A stretch of DNA of 30,743 bases, taken from Phoronis australis (lineage: Eukaryota; Phoronida; Phoronidae). The DNA lies in contig NMRA01000112.1 of the NCBI GenBank assembly GCA_002633005.1, forward strand, positions 279,924-310,666, written 5' to 3'. Each line of letters begins with the position of its first letter. Within the stretch, counting starts at the first letter, position 1. Of the stretch, positions 24,301-30,743 are shown one piece after another. Below the pieces are notes generated by a model that saw nothing but the letters and a program-made list of their open reading frames with translations, had not been told where the DNA came from and made no database searches. Position numbers and translations under genes: made by a program.

Positions 24301-27300
24301 TAATTTTGACTTTGTTCCCTTTAGCGGAAGACATCAACATGTTCCACGGAGCCTTCCTCTCCGACACATTTTCGAGCCACCTGTTTGGAAGGAAACTGAC
24401 AAGAACCGACTCCATGTCTTCAGTCACTTCCGTCAACGACCTCTATCGGGAGGCCAAGTCGGAATCTTATCGCTACGAAACCGGTTTCAAACCTGCCCCG
24501 CCCAAGTCTTTCGAACTTTCGGATATTGAGCGAAGGAAACAAGAATTTCTTCGAGAGGTATGTTTATTCAAAGTATTTTAGCAACATCTTAAATAACTTG
24601 AGCTGCTCAAATTAAAGCTATGCTGGCAGCTCCTTCGGTAATATTACTATTGCAGTGGGATATCTGCGAGTTTTTTTACTTAGGCGAGGCGTTACAAAAA
24701 CGAGTCCGGAAATGAGACGAGTTAACACTTCCAACATTCTGTAATTATATTAGTGTGGTCGAAATGGAACTCAAAACTAGTATAAATCGCTTTATTCTTG
24801 TTTCATCCTAATTAAGTTGGCCAAAACCAGTGGCGGATTTAGGGGGGGGGGGGGCGAGGGTGCCATGCCCNGCCATGCCCCTCCTAAAACTCTACCAGAT
24901 ACCATTTGGCAATTCGGGTGCGAATTGCTGACTAGCACATGTGCGCAACCAGGGGGCTCCGGGGTGAATAAACAATGCATAGCCTGAACAAACCCCGTTT
25001 AGGGTTTTTTTTAGTCAAACTGTTTGCAAACCCAAAAGTTCGAGACCCCTGCATCCCTACATTTTAGGCTGGGCGTGCGCATCTGCCGAAATTCTAGTTA
25101 TCCCTGTGCCCTGGCCTCCCTAACTGAAAATCCTGGACCTGCCTCTGGAAACCGCGCTTCCTACAACTTTAAGCAAAATGGAATCCTATAAGAAGCATCT
25201 TAAAATTGAATCTGCTGTTTAATATTTGCTCAAAGTTGTCAGTAGATCCGAAACACAGGGTGGGTGAAACACAAAATGCACAAGACTATTACATCGCTGA
25301 ATTTGGACTTTTCTAATCCAAAACATTTCATGCGCATGGCCGTAGTTATAGACTACAAGTTTGTACCTCATCCAACCTCTAGTAGTACCAAAGTCTGGTG
25401 AACGTGAATAACTTCTGGTTCTCCATTGGTTAATCAAGAATCAACGATATAGTGGGCCGTAAACGCACTGACACGCGGTACAACACCTTTTCCTATCAAC
25501 CAAACGCATACTCACCGTATCTTAGCCTTGATAGGGCTTACGCTGGCATACAGTGGCCAACGGCGCTATTCGTCGTACAACTTGGAAGATGTGGGCAAAA
25601 TTGACAGGCTATATGTTAACGAAACCTTTTGTTATTACAATACCAATATTTAGTACTGGTCTTCCGCGTCTTCTACTCGAACCAAAATGTTCCTATCCGT
25701 GACATAGCGGCATAGTTCATCAAGCCTCTCGATTTCATATCTATAAACCATGCAATCACATACTATTGATAAAAATATTGCGAATGAACATCAATGTATT
25801 TTACTTTGTTTCTGATCTTTCAAAGGTTAGAGAAGTGGGCGATTACTCAGACCAGTGAATTTGCTTGTCATGTCTCTAGCTCAAACAGAAGTCACCACGA
25901 CAATGCGCGTGCTAGGTTCAAACAGTGACTAAACGTCCTTCCTTCCCGTAGATGCGAGAATCTCGCGAGTACAGAAGATACTCAGAAGTTCGCGAGATAT
26001 CTCTTTACATTGCAAGTATAACACGTGATCACCGTAGCTTTAATCGCGAAATTACTGCCTCTATGCGGAACTCAACCCTGGTGGCGAGACCCTTCTCGTC
26101 CACGAAACGGCTCATAAGACCTAAACAACGACATTCCGTGCGTCCGCTCGGTAAAGAGAGAGTTTACGAGTAAGAGAAGCAAACGAAAGGAAGACCAGTT
26201 ATTATGAGTAGAAATGGGTTATTGGCATTGCTCTTGACTCCCGATATTGCTGGTTAATCTCACTTCATTTTCTTCTGCCATACTATATGCTGTTACATGT
26301 GGGGATAATCTGACCGGATGTTTGGAGCGTTCAAGAAGACTAGTACCACGATAGAAAAGCGAGATATCCCAAGACTTCGTAATATCACGCGAGCAAAAAG
26401 CAAGGACATACTAGCGTGTACTAGCCCACAATGTGGAATTGTCGTGAGGACTTGACAGGGACCTCAGGGGTCTCACGCTCCACTGGCTTATATACATTAA
26501 AAAGGCTTTGTCCAGTCATGTGTTGTCACAAATTGAGATAATGCAAGTCATGTTTCTTCAGGCAGCACTTATCACCAAACCATCGGCTTCACGGGCAATA
26601 AAATGTAATTAGCCGAATACATCTGTGATCCTAGACCGTCCGGAGTTGCCCCATTGGCATCTCCGGACGGTCTCTCACGAGGATTTAACGTTATGCAAAA
26701 TAGCAGCCACTGAAGTGATTGGTTGATGTTGAATCATGGGATTGAAATACTGAATTTTGGGATTGGATTCACTTGTTTCCGTTGCATATGCGAAAGTTTC
26801 TTGTCGCGAGTGCACGCCAGTGTATTGCCGTCTGTTAATCTCTGCCCTTTGCTATAGTGTCGGTAAGGCTTGCGAAGTAATTGGTGAGGTTCACTAGCAG
26901 GTCACTGACAGTCAAGGATCTGTGCTCTTTTTTGTGCACTCTAGCGACCGAACTATGTGGAGTGAGCTACCTTTTCTCTTGCTTTTTCGCAGGCTTTTAT
27001 GTTCAATATCAGTAAGATAATAAACTCTAGTTAAAGCTTACGTAGTAAATGTTCTAGAGTGCGTTCCATAGACCAAGTTTCTTGCGAGAAAATCGATATA
27101 ACACAAGACTATGCAACTACACGCGAGCGGAGGGCGAGGATTTCGCGAGCGTGCTCGGGATTTTATTAGTAGTGTACCCTCACCAAAATGGCGGTCACTG
27201 ATGTGATTAGTCGATAAGGTTGGGATGTTGACATACAGGACAGAATTCACTGTTTCTGTTCCATGAATGAAGATTTATGGCAGCAACTTCAGCTCAAGTG

Positions 27301-28022
27301 CTGTTGGTCTACGGAACCCAGTGCAACGTCGCCTTTCACCTATGTCATTCCGTTGCTTTTATTTTGTTCTTATAATATGATACTCCTTCCAGAAATATGT
27401 GTCTGAACGACGAAAACTGATTGAAAACAGCGTCAAGACATCTGTCCATGTTGACCACGACGAACAAAACATAGACTCCAGAAACATTCCAGAAGAGGAA
27501 ACGGAACTGATAGATCAAGACAATGTGCACGAGCACGTGGAACTGGGCATTGTTGGTTCTACTGCGCAAGTGCGAGTTAGGGTAGTTGCCGAACGACTGG
27601 TTCCCAGTACACGTGGCAGCAAGCACCTCAAAAAGTCTATAGTGACCGTCACCAAGGTGACTGAGATTGACATGAATGCTCTTCCGGAGACACGTGCTTT
27701 ATTCCATAAAATACAAAATTCCCCAGGCATTGCTCGACGAATGGTGAACAATGCAACGTCTGTGTCGAACAATGAACAAACACTAGACGGTCGCGATGTT
27801 TATAGAATATACAACGCTCTCTCACGTATACAAGAGGAGGCTGAACAGTTGAAGAAAGTGCGTCCCTCCAAGGTCGTAGTATCAGGAACAATGAACGGAG
27901 AAATGTTTTCGAATGCAAATTTGGAACTGCCTAAATGGACGGAAGTGTCGGGTTCGGTAGTTGGTTCCGATGATGATGACCACGGCAGTACTACTTCTAA
28001 TGCCGGTAGCTTATTGTATTAG
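10645..28022 (+). CDS. Four-exon gene for a 1498-residue, mostly disordered protein of unrecognised family
   Basis: Joining 10645-12301, 16638-18614, 24325-24557 and 27393-28022 gives one open frame of 4497 nt. Every junction is GT-AG (donors GTGAGT, GTAAGT, GTATGT; pyrimidine-rich acceptors) and the phases 1, 1 and 0 match, which chance ORFs would rarely do. The protein is hydrophilic, with Cys only at about 740, 860, 1150 and 1210 and Trp at 105, 444, 1131, 1170 and 1471. I see no signal peptide, membrane segment or known domain. In order it has a Lys-rich N-terminus (30-36), R-x-x-S sites, a proline motif near 385-393, short strand-like repeats (681-1003 and 1303-1312), an acidic tract (1001-1020) and charged probable helices near 1277-1300 and 1424-1446. 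The composition suggests an intracellular scaffold or cytoskeleton-associated protein, but that is inference. I do not recognise the family and assign no function. Confidence 0.85.
13236..13530. repeat. Dispersed repeat R2, copy A
   Basis: From GCTTGCTTTTGTCTACG to AAAATAACAAAATTTTGTTG it matches 29305-29594 in the same orientation, at roughly 80-85% identity by eye in the best 175 bp. Shared landmarks include TTGTGCTGGGATCTCGCGGT and GGTTAGCCCAAT. There is no ORF, and the ends are not sharply defined. Confidence 0.8.
14725..15711. mobile_element. 1 kb non-autonomous element R1, copy 1, hAT-like left end and internal tRNA-like segment
   Basis: Starts CAGTGGCGGATCTCGGATAT, a CAGNGGCGGAT-type transposon end, and runs to a G-run (15698-15707) and GCGCC. 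It aligns over nearly its whole length with 29764-30743, at about 95% identity by eye apart from short indels, so both copies are young. The right end lacks the expected inverted CCGCCACTG, so this copy may be truncated or the element may end differently. It carries a tRNA-like segment at 14990-15052 and a short conserved frame on the - strand near 15376-15612. There is no transposase. Confidence 0.75.
14990..15052 (-). repeat. tRNA-like segment inside R1 copy 1
   Basis: On the - strand box A-like GGTGTAGTTGTAACGCAC leads to box B-like GAGTTCGAGTC, with an intervening CTCTATCCGCCAGG that resembles an anticodon arm. The corresponding segment of copy 2 is a better match (GTGTAGTGGTAACGC). It suggests a tRNA-derived SINE captured by, or ancestral to, the larger element. 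Confidence 0.55.
16638..18614 (+). CDS. Coding exon 2 (residues 554-1211), frame-preserving, with strand-like motif repeats
   Basis: The acceptor is TTTTTTCTCACTTCCAG, ending at 16637; the donor is GTAAGT at 18615-18620. The length is 1977 nt, a multiple of three, with phase 1 at both ends, so the exon can be skipped without a frameshift. It contains a series of short segments in which hydrophobic residues alternate, usually after K-T or a similar pair: HKTSIYLTSD (712-721), HKTYLYITSD (756-765), NTSITIES (779-786), TKTTVHVSS (795-803), QTNVYIYDD (820-828), KVYHINVES (862-870), NRIVLHN (882-888), KHVRVVKH (928-935) and SSVIVQS (964-970). The linkers are basic and Ser/Pro-rich. An acidic tract follows (about 1001-1020), then a part richer in aromatic residues (1068-1211) that may be folded or bind a partner. 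Confidence 0.9.
19486..19560. repeat. Degenerate tetranucleotide repeat (GGTA / GATA)
   Basis: A run of GGTAGGTAGGTAGGTGGGT passes into CTAGATAGCTAGCTAGG and then GATAGATAGATAG. It is an interrupted simple repeat. Confidence 0.85.
21158..21297. mobile_element. MITE-like element, family M1, copy 2 (140 bp)
   Basis: Begins CAGTGGCGGATTTAGAG and ends CTGGATCCTCCCTTG in inverted relation. The core CTGGCTAATACTCTGCCCTG is identical to copy 1 at 3915-4050, with CCAGATTCCA and AACTCAAAATCC also shared. AAATC precedes it and AAATCC follows it, a possible short target duplication. Confidence 0.7.
23248..23300 (-). repeat. Possible tRNA-like remnant
   Basis: On the - strand GGTAGGACGTCTGATCTGAA is followed by GTTCAAGCCCT, loosely like a tRNA D/anticodon region and box B. 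Box B deviates and the spacing is approximate, so this is tentative. Confidence 0.3.
23437..23459. repeat. (CAAAAA)n simple repeat
   Basis: About four CAAAA(A) units, possibly the A-rich tail of a decayed retroelement. Confidence 0.7.
24325..24557 (+). CDS. Coding exon 3 (codon 1212 to residue 1289)
   Basis: The acceptor TTGTTCCCTTTAG ends at 24324. The first two bases complete codon 1212 (A+CG, Thr). The donor GTATGT follows a complete Glu codon at 24555-24557, so the 3' junction is phase 0. The segment begins EDINMFHGAFLSDTFSSHLF, which is more hydrophobic than the rest of the protein. It has an R-x-D-S site (RTDS, 1238-1241), a KPAPPK proline motif (1267-1272) and ends in a highly charged stretch (DIERRKQEFLRE). 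That stretch continues smoothly into KYVSERRKLIE of the next exon as one likely amphipathic helix, which supports the join. The open frame also extends upstream of the acceptor, so the start rests on splice phase rather than on an ATG. Confidence 0.87.
24828..25147. mobile_element. MITE-like element, family M1, copy 3 (about 320 bp, longer form)
   Basis: Begins CAGTGGCGGATTTAGG plus a G-run and ends CTGGACCTGCCTCTG in inverted relation. The left core ACCATTTGGCAATTCGGGTG and right core CTAACTGAAAATCCTGG match the other M1 copies, while the middle 200 bp is extra. It has a single N at 24871. AAAAC lies before and GAAACC after, which is not a clean target duplication. Confidence 0.65.
25870..25930 (+). 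repeat. Possible tRNA-like remnant
   Basis: TAGCTCAAACAGAAG (box A-like, 25877-25891) and GCTAGGTTCAAAC (box B-like, ending 25923) occur at tRNA-like spacing, without a full cloverleaf. Tentative. Confidence 0.3.
26325..26480. mobile_element. Diverged partial copy of the GCGTTCC-ended repeat
   Basis: GGAGCGTTCAAGAAGACTAG, then GCGAGATATCCCAAGACTTC and CACGCGAGC, follow the same order as GCGTTCCATAGACCAAG, CGATATAACACAAGACTATG and CACGCGAGC in the element at 27057-27324. A further matching block (GCAGCCACTGAAGTGATTGG, about 26703-26722) lies past an insertion that holds the 26633-26673 hairpin. Confidence 0.45.
26633..26673. repeat. GC-rich hairpin, 41 nt
   Basis: AGACCGTCCGGAG (26633-26645) and its exact complement CTCCGGACGGTCT (26661-26673) form a perfect 13-bp stem. 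Inside, after one T-T mismatch, TGCC and GGCA pair around a CCATT loop. It is intronic, in the sense orientation of the gene. Confidence 0.85.
27057..27324. mobile_element. MITE-like element with GCGTTCCATAGACCAA ends (268 bp)
   Basis: The left end GAGTGCGTTCCATAGACCAA is matched in inverted form by the right end TTGGTCTACGGAACCCAGTG, with about 15 of 20 positions agreeing. The interior is rich in GCGAG words and has no real ORF. It ends about 70 bp upstream of the acceptor of coding exon 4. A diverged relative lies near 26325-26480. Confidence 0.55.
27393..28022 (+). CDS. Terminal coding exon 4 (residues 1290-1498 and stop)
   Basis: The acceptor ACTCCTTCCAG ends at 27392 and is phase 0. The frame runs to TAG at 28020-28022. 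It opens with KYVSERRKLIE, continuing the helix begun in exon 3, then has VKTSVHVDHD (1303-1312), another copy of the K-T strand-like motif seen in exon 2. Two further strand-like stretches follow, around 1346-1356 (AQVRVRVVAER) and 1370-1383 (KKSIVTVTKVTEID). A probable helix lies at 1424-1446 (DVYRIYNALSRIQEEAEQ and on). The end is acidic and Ser/Gly-rich, finishing in SLLY, which could be a weak PDZ-type tail, though that is only a guess. This part looks more ordered than exons 1 and 2. Confidence 0.9.
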   Translation, partial: KYVSERRKLIENSVKTSVHVDHDEQNIDSRNIPEEETELIDQDNVHEHVELGIVGSTAQVRVRVVAERLVPSTRGSKHLKKSIVTVTKVTEIDMNALPETRALFHKIQNSPGIARRMVNNATSVSNNEQTLDGRDVYRIYNALSRIQEEAEQLKKVRPSKVVVSGTMNGEMFSNANLELPKWTEVSGSVVGSDDDDHGSTTSNAGSLLY

Positions 28023-28600
28023 ATAACTACTTTGGTGTTAGTTCTTAGCCGTGCATGTATGTGAGTATTATTTGTTACTATAGCGACCCGTTTATCCCTC
28101 GTGCACTACCCTCTCCCTTGACAGACCTAATTGGACCAACAGGCCACCAGACAAAAACAAAACAAATCTCAGAGAGCTCATGGGATAATGTAATGGGTCG
28201 AAATCACGAACGGAAATTGAAGTTTTCTACAATCACGCATGCGTGACAAGCGCTTCCATTCACGGGATGGCATTCTCAGTTGATCGAATTATGACTTTGG
28301 CAAAACTTGCCTCGTGAACACTTACGGCCAGCAACATACATGTACGCCAAAGCTCACTTCTTTACAGTACCTGATATTTTAACTATTTTTCATGTTATTT
28401 AGATCAATATGATATCTTAAAAATGCAAACTTATTCAGTACACATAAAGTAATTACGAAACATGGTTACAGAATAGCGATTGATTATGTTTTCTTTGTTA
28501 CGTCAGGGGTTCTATTTTTACAATTCATATTTAACAAATGAGAATTTGTGCTAAGTTCATCATGTTATATACCCGTTATTACTTCAATAAATTATTAAAG
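28023..28600 (+). other. 3' UTR, first plausible poly(A) region
   Basis: AT-rich sequence after the stop codon with no ORF of note. The first AATAAA after the stop is at 28586-28591, followed by a short A/T-rich stretch, and would give a 3' UTR of about 0.6 kb. Confidence 0.5.
28586..28591 (+). terminator. Poly(A) signal AATAAA (proximal)
   Basis: Canonical hexamer, the first one after the stop codon of the four-exon gene, in an AT-rich context. Confidence 0.5.
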
Positions 28601-28776
28601 TGAAATAATAATAGTCTAGTCAGCTGTTTTATATCAACGACATCTTAAATGAGAACTACAGCATGTATCTCACTACCTTAGGCATGGAAATATGAATTAA
28701 ACTGCAGTATTTTACGAAAAAGCTTATTCATCGACATTCTATCCTGGACAATTTATAGTTTTGAAAACGTTTCTGT

Positions 28777-28782
28777 AATAAA
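28777..28782 (+). terminator. Poly(A) signal AATAAA (alternative, distal)
   Basis: A second canonical hexamer (CTGTAATAAAAG) about 190 nt beyond the first. It could give a longer 3' UTR; the sequence does not decide between them. Confidence 0.35.
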
Positions 28783-28783
28783 A

Positions 28784-29304
28784 GATTTACCGTCTCTCAA
28801 CGCGTATTTTCTGTGAGTTATATTTCACTTATACGAAACGCGATTTTGGCGATTTCAACCAAAACTGGTTCTGTGACCTGCTCGTGATTAATTAGAATCA
28901 ACCTGATAGATTGCGCATCCTCACTCATCGCAAACACGGGCCTCGTGGCTAGATGTGGTTAGTCTTTACCCCAAACCTAAAATTAGAGGTAAGCAGGCGC
29001 CCAAAGTCCACCGTATCACCATGAGGACTTAACGTAACTTACGGTGAGCAGGCGCTACGTTCAAATACCAAAAGGTGGTTGGATGCGCCTACGTGCGCCT
29101 ACGCCACACTACAGCACTGAGCGTTACTCATATTTACCTATTTAGCAGAATGTAACTTGCTCTATTTTTCATAAGCTAAAACAGGGCTATCTTGAACGGT
29201 AACACACGTAAATTTGTTTCCTACGTTACATTAAGAGCGTCCTTCAGAGCCTACCAGTGCCATACATGTAAATTGCCAAATGTAAAGAACTGCTTGGATC
29301 ATTG
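28784..29304. other. Downstream non-coding stretch with short duplications
   Basis: No gene is seen. GGTAAGCAGGCGC near 28987 recurs as GGTGAGCAGGCGC near 29043, and a GCGCCTACGT unit is repeated in tandem near 29085-29105. ACGTTCAAATACC near 29060 vaguely resembles a box B, but the box A partner (GTGGCTAGATGTGG, about 28945) is too far away for a tRNA. Confidence 0.4.
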
Positions 29305-29594
29305 GCTTGCTTTTGTCTACGTTATCGCTATCTACGAATAGCACTTGCACGCACTGGTATTCTACTTAGGCCCCCTTTTCAATAAAACTGTTTTCGGCCT
29401 TCTAATGTTGTTGTTTGTGCTGGGATCTCGCGGTGATGCATTGTGACACGAAAAGGCAACATCACCTATTATTTGACGGGTCCGCATTTGAGTGATTAAA
29501 CTCGCGTTTTCTTATTTTATTAAGGCTTTGTTAGGACTATTTGGTTAGCCCAATAGACCTAAAATAACAAAATTCTGTTGGTTAGGTTTAAGCT
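29305..29594. repeat. Dispersed repeat R2, copy B
   Basis: Same orientation as 13236-13530, with shared blocks from GCTTTTGTCTACG through TTGTGCTGGGATCTCGCGGT and GGTTAGCCCAAT to AAAATAACAAAATTCTGTTG. It is more diverged than the R1 pair. Its right end is 170 bp from R1 copy 2. Confidence 0.8.
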
Positions 29595-29763
29595 GCCAAA
29601 ACCAGGAAACCTGCCGAGTATGATTGAATTAAAGAACTATTGAACAAAAACACGAATTGGCCAAGCCACCTGTCTAAAAGTACAGCCATTCACCCGTTAT
29701 TTTGAATTCTCATTCAAATGGTCCAGACTGGGAAGTTTCTTCCGAAGTTTTTAATGTAGTAAA

Positions 29764-30743
29764 CAGTGGCGGATCTAGGATATCACAAGGGGGGGGGGCC
29801 CAACATTTTGTCCGGCTGGAAGCATTTGCGCAAACTGAACCACGATTGTAGATGCGCATAGCACCGAATGGGGGGAGGTCGGGAGGGGGGCAAACCCCCC
29901 TCCCGCCCAGGAAATTTTTTTGTTTTTACCTCTAAAAATCAAGCATTTTCCTTGATTCCTGAAGTATTATCCAAGAAAAAAAGGAAAAAAAAACAACACG
30001 GAGAACGTGTCAAACAGGAAAAACTGCAAGTACCAAAGACTCGAACTCACGACCTGGCGGATAGAGCGCGCGTGCGTTACCACTACACCACCACGATTTA
30101 ACTACTAATCTCATACTAAGAGACCTACTTGTTTATGGTCCACAGCGTTTGCGCGCGAAACCTACTTCTTTTTGTAATGCTTATTACACGTTTTATATTT
30201 TGTGCCATCAATTCTTAACAAATTTGTCGTATTTAAAATAGTCTTCAAATGCCCAAAAGACCAAATCCATTTTTCGTGTTGGCAATAATGACGGGATTGC
30301 TTTGGAAACCGTCTTAAGATAAGGTTTGACAAAGAGAGTATTGCGAGTTTCTGAGTGATTCACTAAGGCTTCGATTAAAATTCACATCTTACCAGCAGCT
30401 TCTGTTTTTTCATCGTCACTCAGGTTCCATTTTCTTTAAAAAATGAAGTACATTTTCTTCATTGCACAGTGGAGCAGACGACGGAAACTGAGTCGTAGTG
30501 CGCAGCGCCACTGCCGGTCGCTTGGGATATCGCGGGAGAGCCTATACTTAGCCATAGTTCCGTTACGAATGCGCTGTGTTCCGAATTTGAGCCCCCCCAA
30601 CACTAAAACTGCACACATTTAAATCTTTTTTCATCCGTGTACTTTTAATTACCGGGGTTAATTAATAAACTCAACATTTATTTCCCTACGATCTTACTGT
30701 TTTATTTTTTGCGGCAGCCAAGGGGGGGGGGGGGGGGCCCGGG
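29764..30743. mobile_element. 1 kb non-autonomous element R1, copy 2, cut by the window end
   Basis: Starts CAGTGGCGGATCTAGGATAT and runs to a G-run and CCCGGG at the end of the window, where the true right end may be missing. It matches 14725-15711 at about 95% by eye. Relative to copy 1 it lacks about 26 nt near 30590, where copy 1 has ATTTGA on both sides of the extra segment. No transposase is present. Confidence 0.8.
30034..30095 (-). repeat. tRNA-like segment inside R1 copy 2
   Basis: On the - strand TGGTGGTGTAGTGGTAACGC (box A-like, close to many tRNAs) leads to GGTCGTGAGTTCGAGTC (box B-like). It is better preserved than the same segment in copy 1. The acceptor stem is not convincing, so it is a tRNA-derived head rather than a tRNA gene. 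Confidence 0.6.

Larger units (their letters stand above)
18615..24324 (+). other. Intron 2 (5710 bp, phase 1)
   Basis: GTAAGT donor and CCCTTTAG acceptor. Contains a degenerate tetranucleotide repeat (19486-19560), an M1 MITE (21158-21297), a tRNA-like remnant (23248-23300) and a CAAAAA repeat (23437-23459). Frames of 101 residues at 20063-20368 (+) and 108 residues at 23475-23801 (-) have no recognisable domain. The rest is AT-rich with nothing recognised. Confidence 0.85.
24558..27392 (+). other. Intron 3 (2835 bp, phase 0)
   Basis: GTATGT donor and CCTTCCAG acceptor. It holds an M1 element (24828-25147), a possible tRNA-like remnant (25870-25930), three related GCGAGATATC-type repeat copies (25952-26030, about 26325-26480, 27057-27324) and a GC-rich hairpin (26633-26673). 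An acceptor-like ACGTCCTTCCTTCCCGTAG ending at 25951 opens a frame compatible with phase 0, but its sequence belongs to the repeat family. Confidence 0.85.

Noticed and set aside
25952-26173. Frame after an acceptor-like sequence, compatible with a phase-0 cassette exon between exons 3 and 4
   Set aside because: Phase-compatible donors are weak (GTGGCG at 26081, GTGCGT at 26138). The sequence resembles the GCGAGATATC repeat family nearby, and it would split a likely helix across the exon 3-4 join.
28941-29065. Possible tRNA-like element after the gene
   Set aside because: The box A and box B-like words are more than 100 nt apart and box B is poor.
29868-30101. 77-residue + frame in R1 copy 2
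   Set aside because: It runs through G-rich and A-rich tracts and the tRNA-like segment, and indels break it in copy 1.

Overview
The window is nuclear DNA from a metazoan, most likely a marine invertebrate. Genes are split by multi-kilobase GT-AG introns, the DNA is AT-rich, and the non-coding part is full of short inverted-repeat transposons and tRNA-like repeat heads. I cannot fix the phylum: hemichordate, amphioxus, echinoderm and lophotrochozoan are all compatible. There are no bacterial operons, rRNA genes or CRISPR arrays.

One gene is well supported. It lies on the + strand, with four coding exons at 10645-12301, 16638-18614, 24325-24557 and 27393-28022. All junctions are GT-AG and the codon phases fit exactly (1, 1, 0). 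The joined reading frame is 4497 nt, or 1498 residues plus stop. The start has an in-frame stop 15 nt upstream, a splice acceptor about 100 nt upstream (so a 5' UTR intron is likely) and a 13-codon upstream ORF that ends 2 nt before the start codon. The protein is hydrophilic, rich in Ser, Thr, Asn and Arg, has only four cysteines and has no signal peptide or membrane segment. It looks mostly disordered. It has a polybasic N-terminus, a proline-rich motif, repeated R-x-x-S sites, a series of short strand-like motifs of the type K-T-x-hydrophobic-x-hydrophobic, an acidic tract and a charged, probably helical C-terminal part. I do not recognise the family.

The first 10.5 kb upstream holds no convincing gene. 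It carries short tandem repeats, palindromes, a CpG-dense patch near 3.4 kb that could be a promoter, MITE-like elements, two tRNA-like repeat heads and, near 10.3 kb, a CT microsatellite running into a 128-nt assembly gap. Intron 1 (4.3 kb) contains a repeat near 13.2-13.5 kb and a roughly 1 kb element at 14.7-15.7 kb. Both recur in the same order and orientation downstream of the gene, at 29.3-29.6 and 29.8-30.7 kb. Intron 2 (5.7 kb) and intron 3 (2.8 kb) carry further members of the same small transposon families. The window ends in a G-run inside the second 1 kb copy.

The most interesting content is the unrecognised four-exon gene with its strand-motif repeats, frame-preserving central exon and abutting uORF, followed by the duplicated repeat pair that flanks its last three coding exons.
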